From contig NZ_CP108086.1 of assembly GCF_036186745.1 (NCBI RefSeq), positions 1,054,001 to 1,118,000 on the forward strand: a DNA stretch of 64,000 nucleotides, in the 5' to 3' direction. The stretch is from Microbispora hainanensis (GTDB lineage: Bacteria > Actinomycetota > Actinomycetes > Streptosporangiales > Streptosporangiaceae). Below, piece after piece: positions 8,476 through 16,592 of this stretch. Every line of letters starts with the position of its first letter. The stretch's first letter is position 1. Position numbers and translations under genes: made by a program. The notes beneath the pieces were generated by a model, which saw only the letters and a list, made by a program, of their open reading frames with translations, did no database searches and was not told where the DNA came from.

Positions 8476-9886
8476 CGCCCCCTCCGGCGTTCTTCGCCAG
8501 GACGCGTACGGCCTCGGCGACACGGTGGGCGGGCAGGCGGGCGAAGCCGATCACCAGCCCCGGCGATCCGTGCGCCGAGGTGACGACCTCCGTGGTCAGG
8601 CCCGCGGCCCGGGCGGCCTCGGCGAGGCCGCCCGGATCACCCCCGCCCTCGGCATTGACCTCGGCATAGAGGTGCAGCCCGGCCGAGATGCCGCGCACGG
8701 TCATCCCGGGCAGGTGCTCGGCCAGCGCTCCGACGAGGGCGTCCCTGCGCCGCCGATATTCCCTGCGCACCCGGCGCAGGTGCCGGTCGTACGTCCCGCC
8801 CTCGATCAGGTGGGCGAACACGTACTGGTCGACGACCGGCGAGCCGAGGTCGGACTCGCCGCGCGCGAGCCGTACGGCACGGGCGACGTGCGGGGGCGCC
8901 GCGATCCAGCCGAGCCGCAGCCCCGGGGCGAGGGCCTTGCTCACGCTGCCGGCGAGCACGACCCGGTCGGGCGCGAGGCCCTGCAGGCATCCGACAGGGT
9001 CGCGGTCGAAGCGGAACTCGGCGTCGTAGTCGTCTTCGAGCACGAGGGCGCCCGTGTCGGCCGCCCACTCGACCAGCGCGGCGCGGCGGGCCGGGGACAG
9101 CACGACGCCGGTCGGGTACTGGTGCGCGGGGGTGACCATCACGGCGTCGGCGTCGTCCGGCAGGGCCGCGACGACGATCCCCTCATGGTCGACGGGCACG
9201 GGGACGATCTCCGCCCCGGCCCGCCGGAGCAGCGGAAGCATGCGCGTGCTCGTCGGGTCTTCCACGGCCAGCACGACGCGCCTGCCCCGGTCGCGCACCA
9301 GGGCCTCGACGACGAGGCTGATCCCCTGGGCCACCCCTGTCATGATCACCAGATCGTCCGGTGAGGCGTCGGCCGCGCGCACCCGGCCGAGGTACGCGGC
9401 GAGCTCGCGGCGCAGGGCCGGCACGCCGCCGGGGTCGCCGTAGTCGAGCCCGTCGTTGGGCAGCGTGGCCAGCACGTGCCGGACGGCGGCCAGCCATGCC
9501 TGCCGGGGAAACAGGCCGAGGTCCGGCGACGTGGGCCGATGGTCATAGTGGGGCCGACCGGCCTCCCGCCGGTCTCCCTGCCGCTCGGGGGCGGCCTGCC
9601 GCCCGGCCCCCGCCGCCAGCCCTGCCGCCACGCCTGCCCCGACCCTGGCCGCGACCCTCGTGCCCGCGCCCGTTCTCGATTCGAGCAGCCCCTCGGCCAC
9701 GAGCTGCTCGTACGCCTCGACCACGACGCCGCGCGACAGGCCGAGATCGCGGGCGAGGTCGCGGGTCGCGGGAAGACGGGCGCCGGGGACGAGCCGCCCG
9801 GACCGGACCGCCTCGCGCAGCTCGCGGGCGATCTGCCCGGCGAGCCCGCCCGCGGCCCTGTCGACCACGAGATGAAGATCGGCCAT
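8465..9886 (-). CDS. MocR-type regulator (GntR helix-turn-helix fused to aminotransferase-like domain)
   Basis: 473 residues. The GntR-type winged helix is at about residues 1-75 (LAREL, SGRLVPGARLPATRDLARDL, SRGVVVEAYEQL). A Gly/Ala-rich linker follows, then a fold-type I aminotransferase-like domain with the PLP-lysine motif SVSKALAPGLRLGW. These regulators bind pyridoxal phosphate and often control vitamin B6, GABA or transport genes. Here the divergent EamA exporter, 66 bp away, is the obvious target. Three half-sites of TTGGTCC/GGACCAA type lie in the gap, one touching its own start codon. Confidence 0.93.
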   Translation of the reverse strand: MADLHLVVDRAAGGLAGQIARELREAVRSGRLVPGARLPATRDLARDLGLSRGVVVEAYEQLVAEGLLESRTGAGTRVAARVGAGVAAGLAAGAGRQAAPERQGDRREAGRPHYDHRPTSPDLGLFPRQAWLAAVRHVLATLPNDGLDYGDPGGVPALRRELAAYLGRVRAADASPDDLVIMTGVAQGISLVVEALVRDRGRRVVLAVEDPTSTRMLPLLRRAGAEIVPVPVDHEGIVVAALPDDADAVMVTPAHQYPTGVVLSPARRAALVEWAADTGALVLEDDYDAEFRFDRDPVGCLQGLAPDRVVLAGSVSKALAPGLRLGWIAAPPHVARAVRLARGESDLGSPVVDQYVFAHLIEGGTYDRHLRRVRREYRRRRDALVGALAEHLPGMTVRGISAGLHLYAEVNAEGGGDPGGLAEAARAAGLTTEVVTSAHGSPGLVIGFARLPAHRVAEAVRVLAKNAGGGVRE

Positions 9887-9931
9887 TGGTCCACTCTAAC
9901 GGCGGCCGATTGGACCAGCAGTAAGGACCAA
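9886..9931. promoter_or_regulatory. MocR operator half-sites between the MocR and EamA genes
   Basis: TTGGTCCA (9886-9893), TTGGACCA (9910-9917) and AGGACCAA (9924-9931) share the GGTCCA/TGGACC core in both orientations. They occupy nearly the whole gap. MocR regulators typically recognise repeated ATTGG-type or GGTCC-type half-sites. One site abuts the MocR start codon, so autorepression is plausible. Confidence 0.55.
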
Positions 9932-9952
9932 GCCGTCCCTAGCATCCCTCGC

Positions 9953-10930
9953 ATGAACACTCATGTGGCCGGAGCCGCGGGTGCGATGTTCCTCGTGGGG
10001 ACGTTGGCGGCGGTCTCCGGCGTCATCGAGGACTATCCGGTCTATGGAGGGCAGGCGGTCCGCTACGCCCTCGCCGCCGTGGTCATGCTCGCCGTCGCCC
10101 GGGCGCGCGGGCTCGGCCACGTACGGCTCCGCCCGCGTCAGTGGGGGTTGCTCGTCGCGATAGCCCTGACGGGGCTCCTGCTGTTCAACCTCTGCGTGGT
10201 CGAGGCGAACCGCGCGGCCGGGCCCGCGCTGCCCGGCATCGTCCTCGGCACGGTGCCGCTGGCGCTCGCACTGGTGGGCCCGATCTTCACCGGCGCCCGG
10301 CCCTCCCCGCGCGTCGTGGCCGCGGGTCTGGTGGTGGCCGCCGGGGCCACCCTGGCGACCGGCGCCGGCAGCGGGAACCTGCCCGGGCTGCTGTGGTCGC
10401 TGGGCGCCCTGGTCTGCGAGCTGTGCTTCTCGCTGCTGGCGCTGCCGCTGCTGCCGCTGATCGGCCCTCTCAGGCTGTCGGCGTGGACGGCCGCGCTGTC
10501 GGTGCCGTTCCTGCTGGTCACCGGCCTCGTCCTGGACGGCCGTGACATGCTGCGCGTCCCGACCGCCGCGGAGGCGGGTGGTCTCGCCTACCTCGCGCTG
10601 GTGGTGACGACCGTGGCGTTCTTCCTGTGGTATCGCTCACTGCCTCACCTGGGCCCGGACCGGGCCGGGCTGTTCGCCGGGGTGGTTCCCGTCGGGGCGC
10701 TCACGACGGCCGCCCTGCTGGGGATCGCCGTCCCTTCTGCGGCCGACCTGGCCGGAGCGGCCCTCGTGATCAGCGGGATCGCCCTCGGGCTCCGGTCACC
10801 CGCTCGGGGTGCTCGGCGCGCTCGGCGCGCTCGGCGTGCTCGGTCTCCTCGGTCTGCTCGGGGCCCCGCTCGGCCGGCGGCGGCTCCTCGCTCGGCGTCC
10901 GCCGCCTCCCGGGAGGGGTCCACCAGGTGA
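9953..10930 (+). CDS. EamA/DMT-family transporter
   Basis: 325-residue drug/metabolite transporter with about ten membrane helices arranged as two EamA repeats. The N-terminus MNTHVAGAAGAMFLVGTLA and a second repeat with VTTVAFFLWYRSLPHLGPDRAGLF are typical. The Arg/Ala-rich C-terminal tail after LGLRSP (about residue 282) is unlike a transporter. It is encoded in the 161-bp stretch that also carries the small protein gene on the opposite strand. The start at 9953 leaves room for the divergent operator. Substrate unknown; MocR-linked EamA proteins are often amino-acid or B6-related exporters. Confidence 0.87.
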   Translation: MNTHVAGAAGAMFLVGTLAAVSGVIEDYPVYGGQAVRYALAAVVMLAVARARGLGHVRLRPRQWGLLVAIALTGLLLFNLCVVEANRAAGPALPGIVLGTVPLALALVGPIFTGARPSPRVVAAGLVVAAGATLATGAGSGNLPGLLWSLGALVCELCFSLLALPLLPLIGPLRLSAWTAALSVPFLLVTGLVLDGRDMLRVPTAAEAGGLAYLALVVTTVAFFLWYRSLPHLGPDRAGLFAGVVPVGALTTAALLGIAVPSAADLAGAALVISGIALGLRSPARGARRARRARRARSPRSARGPARPAAAPRSASAASREGSTR

Positions 10931-11036
10931 TCTCGCCCTCCTTCACCTGCCGCAACACGAGCGTCAGCAGCGACACCGCCAGGCCCACGAGAATGCCGAT
11001 CGCGAAGACGACCATGACCCATACTTCGCCATGCAT
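10770..11036 (-). CDS. Small single-pass membrane protein
   Basis: 88 residues: one membrane segment at about residues 6-27 (VWVMVVFAIGILVGLAVSLL), then QVKEGEITWW and a charged Glu/Arg/Ala-rich tail containing a short AERAE repeat. Actinobacteria often encode such orphan membrane peptides; I do not recognise a family. The first half lies in otherwise empty DNA and looks genuinely coding. The last 53 codons overlap the EamA gene on the opposite strand. The repeated GCTCGGCGC units near 10804-10840 make both tails low-complexity. Confidence 0.6.
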   Translation of the reverse strand: MHGEVWVMVVFAIGILVGLAVSLLTLVLRQVKEGEITWWTPPGRRRTPSEEPPPAERGPEQTEETEHAERAERAEHPERVTGARGRSR

Positions 11037-11228
11037 GGCCCCTCCTCTCTCTGTCCTCTGTGTTATTTATCCCCATTTATGATCGAATATCCGGTTTGAA
11101 GTTGTTCAAAACGGACGCATGGCCCGGGCATGATGACCATCGCCCGCGAGCCGTACGCTGTGCAAAGACCATGGGCGGCTCGCGGGGCGGGCACGCCCGA
11201 CCAGGCAGACCACGAGGAACCGAGGACG

Positions 11229-12881
<1,653 letters not shown>

Positions 12882-12900
12882 TCTGCGGGGAGGTTGTCAG

Positions 12901-12918
12901 GATCTTTGACAGAAGATC
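12901..12918. promoter_or_regulatory. Inverted repeat between class I fumarase and kinase genes
   Basis: GATCTT-TGACAG-AAGATC is a perfect 6-bp dyad, and a TTGACA -35-like hexamer (12906-12911) lies within it. It may be an operator or promoter element for the kinase gene, or a weak terminator of the fumarase gene. No clear -10 follows at 17 bp. Confidence 0.25.
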
Positions 12919-12979
12919 TCAACAATTTCCCGGCATGGTCTCTACAGGTCGCACTACACAAATCGGTAAGCTGCCACCC

Positions 12980-14509
12980 ATGCGTGCGCCGTCCGGATAC
13001 TTGCTAGCCGCGCGCTATCGGCTGATCGAGCCGGTCGGGCGCGGCGGGATGGGCACTGTGTGGCGCGCGCGTGACGAGCTGCTCGACCGCGAAGTGGCTG
13101 TCAAGGAGGTGCGGCTCCCGCTGGTCCTCGACGAGGAGCTGCGGGCGGAGCTGTGCGCGCGCACCGAACGCGAGGGCCGGGCGACCGCCATGGTCGCCCA
13201 TCCCTCGGTCATCACGGTCTTCGACGTCATCACCGAGGACGACCGCCCCTGGATCGTGATGGAGCTGCTCAGGGCGCGGTCGCTGGAGGAGCTCATCCGC
13301 CAGGAGGGCCCGCTGCCGCCGCGCCGGGTGGCCGACATCGGCCGGCAGGTGCTCGGCGCGCTGCGCGCCGTCCACGCCAAGGGCATCCTGCACCGCGACG
13401 TGAAGCCCAGCAACGTGCTGGTGACCGACGACGACCGGGCGGTGCTGACCGACTTCGGGCTGGCCGCCCTGGAGGGCGACGCCTCCATCACCCAGGCCGG
13501 GATCGTCCTCGGCTCCGCCGGATACATCGCCCCGGAACGCGTCCTCGGCGACAAGGCGAGCCCGGCGGCCGACCTGTGGTCGCTGGGCGCCACCCTCTAC
13601 ACCGCCGTCGAAGGCCGCGGCCTGCACGGCCGCCGTACGGCGGCGGCCGCGCTCGCGGCGCTGACCAGCGGCGCTCCGATCCCCATGGACAAGGCGGGCC
13701 CGCTCGCCCCTGTCCTGCGCGGCCTGCTCCAGATCGACCCCGCGGCCCGGCTCGACGGAGTCCGCGCGGCCCACGCCCTGTCCAGGATCGCGGCCGGAGG
13801 CACGGCCGACGACCCCTTCGCCTCCCCGTTCCGCACCGGCCGGCCCACGCCGCCGCCCACCGCCCCGCAGCCCACCGCCCCCGAGACCCGCAAGCCGCCG
13901 CAGCGCAGCCAGCGGGGACAGCACCGGGCCGAGTCGCGCCCCGCGCCCAAGGTCACCCCGCGCGACCGCGACTCCGGGCCCCACCGCCAGCAGTGGCCGT
14001 ACGGCCAGCCGCACCGGCCCGGGGAGCACGTGCAGCCGCAGGCGTACGATCCGTACGCCTCGGGGCGGTACGACCTGCACGGCCCGCACGGGCAGTCCGG
14101 ACAGTACGGCCAGTTCGGTCAGAGCGGTCAGCTCCGGCACAGCGGATCCACCGGGTCCCACAGCGGCCCGTACGGCGGCCCGTACGGCGGCTCACATGGG
14201 GGCTCACACGGGGGCTCGCACAGCGGTCCGCACGGCGGTTTCTATGGGGGCTCACACGGGGGCGCGTACAGCGGCCCTCACCAGCAGTCCGGGCAGCCGC
14301 ACCAGCGCGGTTATCCGCGTGACTACGGCTACTCGCGGGAGGCGCCGTCCGTGCCGTCCCAGCGGCGGCGGCCGAGCGAGGGCCTGCACCGCAAGCCGTC
14401 CGAGCCCGCCTTCCACCAGGTCGTGCGCAGTCCGATGATGCGGCACGTGGCAAAAATGATCAAGCTGCTGCTCCCCCGCCGGTATTGGCCGCGAATCTTC
14501 ATCAAGTAA
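12980..14509 (+). CDS. Serine/threonine protein kinase without a transmembrane segment
   Basis: About 509 residues. The PknB-type kinase domain (about residues 13-265) is intact: glycine loop GRGGMGTVWRA, ATP lysine in VAVKEV, catalytic HRDVKPSNV and DFGLA. After residue 275 it becomes low-complexity. A Pro/Arg/Gln-rich part is followed by Gly-Ser-His-Tyr repeats (GGSHGGSHGGS), then a basic C-terminus VRSPMMRHVAKMIKLLLPRRYW. Unlike most actinobacterial PknB proteins, no membrane helix or extracellular sensor is seen. ATG 12980 is preferred over 12935 because the domain begins ten residues later. Tandem with the next kinase. Confidence 0.9.
   Translation: MRAPSGYLLAARYRLIEPVGRGGMGTVWRARDELLDREVAVKEVRLPLVLDEELRAELCARTEREGRATAMVAHPSVITVFDVITEDDRPWIVMELLRARSLEELIRQEGPLPPRRVADIGRQVLGALRAVHAKGILHRDVKPSNVLVTDDDRAVLTDFGLAALEGDASITQAGIVLGSAGYIAPERVLGDKASPAADLWSLGATLYTAVEGRGLHGRRTAAAALAALTSGAPIPMDKAGPLAPVLRGLLQIDPAARLDGVRAAHALSRIAAGGTADDPFASPFRTGRPTPPPTAPQPTAPETRKPPQRSQRGQHRAESRPAPKVTPRDRDSGPHRQQWPYGQPHRPGEHVQPQAYDPYASGRYDLHGPHGQSGQYGQFGQSGQLRHSGSTGSHSGPYGGPYGGSHGGSHGGSHSGPHGGFYGGSHGGAYSGPHQQSGQPHQRGYPRDYGYSREAPSVPSQRRRPSEGLHRKPSEPAFHQVVRSPMMRHVAKMIKLLLPRRYWPRIFIK
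14164..14280 (+). repeat. Short tandem repeats encoding Gly/Ser/His/Tyr-rich tail
   Basis: Degenerate 12-18 bp units of the GGCGGCTCACA / GGGGGCTCACAC type encode GGPYGG, GGSHGGS and GGAYSG repeats in the kinase tail. Such in-frame repeats change length readily and give a disordered, possibly phase-separating segment. Confidence 0.6.
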
Positions 14510-14515
14510 CCAGAA

Positions 14516-14539
14516 AGCGATTTCCAAGGCAGAATCGCT
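14516..14539. terminator. Inverted repeat between the two kinase genes
   Basis: AGCGATT (14516-14522) and AATCGCT (14533-14539) form a 7-bp stem with a 10-base loop, starting 7 bp after the first kinase stop. It is followed by ATCTTTCT. It could be a weak terminator or an operator for the second kinase, whose ATG at 14552 lacks a ribosome-binding site. Confidence 0.3.
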
Positions 14540-14551
14540 ATCTTTCTAGAT

Positions 14552-16102
14552 ATGCCGGAACAGCACCCTGGGCCACTCGCCGACCGCTATGAGCTGCGCA
14601 CCCGCATCGGACGGGGGACCATGGGCACCGTCTGGCGAGCGTACGACCGGTCGCTGGGCCGGGAGATCGCGGTCAAGGAGATCCGCCAGGACCCCTCGCT
14701 CAGCCCCCGGCAACGGCAGGAGCTGCGCGAACGCATGATGCGCGAGGGCCGCATGGCCGCGCGCGTCAGCCATCCCTCCGTCGCCACCATCCACGACGTC
14801 ATCGTGTCCGACGGCATCCCGTGGATCATCATGGAGCTCGTCGAGGGGCGCTCGCTGGAACAGGTGATCGACGAAGAGGGCCCGCTGCCGCCGCGTCTGG
14901 TCGCGGAGATCGGCTACGACCTGCTCGGCGCGCTCCGCGCCGCCCACGCCCAGGACATCCTGCACCGCGACGTCAAGCCCGCGAACGTGCTGCTGACCGA
15001 GACGGGCCGAGTCGTGCTGACCGACTTCGGCATCGCCAAGGCGCTCGGCGACCACGCGCTCACCCAGACCGGCATGGTGATCGGCTCGCCCGGATACACC
15101 GCCCCGGAGCGAGCCCGGGGCGAATACACCGGCCCCGAGTCCGACCTGTGGTCACTCGGCGCGACGCTCTACTTCGCCGTCGAGGGACGCCCGGCCTATG
15201 AACGCGCGACCGTCGGCGAGACGCTGGCCGCCCTGATGACGGAGGAGGCCGACCCGCCCGCGCAGGCCGGCGCCCTGCGGCCGGTCCTCGACGGGCTGCT
15301 CGTGAAGGACCACACCGCGCGCCTCACCCCTGAGCGCGCCGCCGCGATGCTCCGCCTGATCGCCGACACCCCTACGGGCTCCATTCCCGCCGTCCCCCCG
15401 GCACCCGCACGCGACGCGACGGCGCGTCCGGACGGCAACGCCTCGGCCGCCCGGCCGGCCGGGGGCAACGTGCCCGAGGACGACGATGACGACGCTAACC
15501 GCACAATGGTCGTCCCCCGCCCCACGGCGGCCCCCCGCCTCCCCGCCCCGCCTCCGGGCGGCGCCAGGAACGGCACCACAGGCAACACCGCAGCCAAGCC
15601 CGTCGGCAGGCCCGAGCACGCCCCCGAGCGCGTTTCGGAGGCCGCTTCGGGGGCCTATTCCGGGGGCACTTCCGGGAGCGCTTCGGGGAGCGCTTCCGGG
15701 GGCGGGGACAGGCACAGCACCACGGTGCCCGGCAGGCTGCCCGGCTCTGGACCCATGACGCCCCCGCCGCCCGGCCCCGGCTCAGGGAACAGCTTCGGGA
15801 GCAGCTTCGGCAATGGCCCGGCGCCAATGCCAGGGCCTCACCCTGGCCCGCAGCCTGGCGCTTTCCCGCCCGGGGCCATGCCGCCCGGTGCCATGCCGCC
15901 CGGAGGCGTGCCACATGGGGCCTTACCGCCGGGGGATGGGGTTCCGGGGAAGCCGCCCAGCCTGGGCACGGACCTGTTCGCGATGCAGAGTCCCTCCGGC
16001 CCGGACGCCAAGACGCAGGTCCGGGTGCTCGTGACGATGGGAGTCGCGCTCTTCGGCGTCCTCGCGCTGATCCTCCTGGGCGTCTTCATCTTCGCGAAGT
16101 GA
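14552..16102 (+). CDS. Serine/threonine protein kinase with C-terminal membrane anchor
   Basis: 516 residues. The kinase domain (about residues 10-265) has GRGTMGTVWRA, IAVKEI, HRDVKPANV and DFGIAKA. A long Pro/Ala/Gly-rich linker (about 275-475) includes SGSASGSASGG and PPGAMPPGA repeats. It ends in one membrane helix (VLVTMGVALFGVLALILLGV) with only FIFAK beyond it, so there is essentially no extracellular domain. The ATG has no ribosome-binding site, suggesting a leaderless or structured start. It is a close paralogue of the preceding kinase; the pair likely arose by duplication and then diverged in the tails. Confidence 0.93.
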   Translation: MPEQHPGPLADRYELRTRIGRGTMGTVWRAYDRSLGREIAVKEIRQDPSLSPRQRQELRERMMREGRMAARVSHPSVATIHDVIVSDGIPWIIMELVEGRSLEQVIDEEGPLPPRLVAEIGYDLLGALRAAHAQDILHRDVKPANVLLTETGRVVLTDFGIAKALGDHALTQTGMVIGSPGYTAPERARGEYTGPESDLWSLGATLYFAVEGRPAYERATVGETLAALMTEEADPPAQAGALRPVLDGLLVKDHTARLTPERAAAMLRLIADTPTGSIPAVPPAPARDATARPDGNASAARPAGGNVPEDDDDDANRTMVVPRPTAAPRLPAPPPGGARNGTTGNTAAKPVGRPEHAPERVSEAASGAYSGGTSGSASGSASGGGDRHSTTVPGRLPGSGPMTPPPPGPGSGNSFGSSFGNGPAPMPGPHPGPQPGAFPPGAMPPGAMPPGGVPHGALPPGDGVPGKPPSLGTDLFAMQSPSGPDAKTQVRVLVTMGVALFGVLALILLGVFIFAK

Positions 16103-16145
16103 TCGTCGCCCCGGACCTCCGGGCACCGTCGGCCAGATGTCCACG

Positions 16146-16410
16146 AGCTGTGGCCCGGCCTGTCAGTGCTCTTGAGCATCCAGACGCCACCAACTAGGCG
16201 ACCCGAGCCCTGGCCCGGTCTGTCAGTGCTGTTGAGCGCCCGGATACCGCCGACCACGTGACCCGAGCCCCGACCCGGCCGGGTCCTGCGCTGAGCGCCC
16301 GGACGCCACCGACCAGGTGACCCGAGCCCTGGCCCGGCCGATCACCGCGTTCAGCGCCCGGAAACCGCCGACCGGGTGAGGCGAGCTCTGGCCTGGTCGG
16401 TCACTGCGCC
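16146..16410. repeat. Tandem array of ~60-bp repeats upstream of the NACHT gene
   Basis: Four contiguous units of 60, 60, 59 and 59 bp begin at 16146, 16206, 16266 and 16325. A partial fifth unit begins at 16384. Each starts AGCYCTGGCCCGG or a variant, contains TGAGCGCCCGGA near the middle, and ends CGACC..GTGACCCG. Units 2-4 are most alike and unit 1 is the most diverged. There are no spacers, so it is not a CRISPR array. It lies within the only gene-free stretch above 300 bp in the window (16103-16592). The remainder of that gap holds a TGTCC/GGACA palindrome and the NACHT ribosome-binding site. Confidence 0.8.
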
Positions 16411-16535
16411 GGAAGGAACCTCCGGTCCTCGCGAAGCCCGCTCCGCTGGGCCTTCGCTGCGGTCCTCACTCCCTTCCGCTCCGCTCCCTCGCCCCCGTCG
16501 AACCGTGGAGGGGGACTGGCGAGTGTTGCGCCGGA

Positions 16536-16545
16536 TGTCCGGACA
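16536..16545. promoter_or_regulatory. Palindrome upstream of the NACHT gene
   Basis: TGTCCGGACA is a perfect 10-bp palindrome 48 bp before the GTG start. It is flanked by AGTGT and ACACT arms (about 16522-16547). It probably lies in the promoter region, with TAGCAA at about 16550 a weak -10. Operator function is inferred only. Confidence 0.3.
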
Positions 16546-16592
16546 CTGCTAGCAAGGTCACGAATACCTTCGGTGTCCCCCTGGAGTGACCG

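Noticed and set aside
16146-16410. CRISPR-like array
   Set aside because: Units are contiguous 59-60 bp copies without spacers, palindromic repeats or nearby cas genes.
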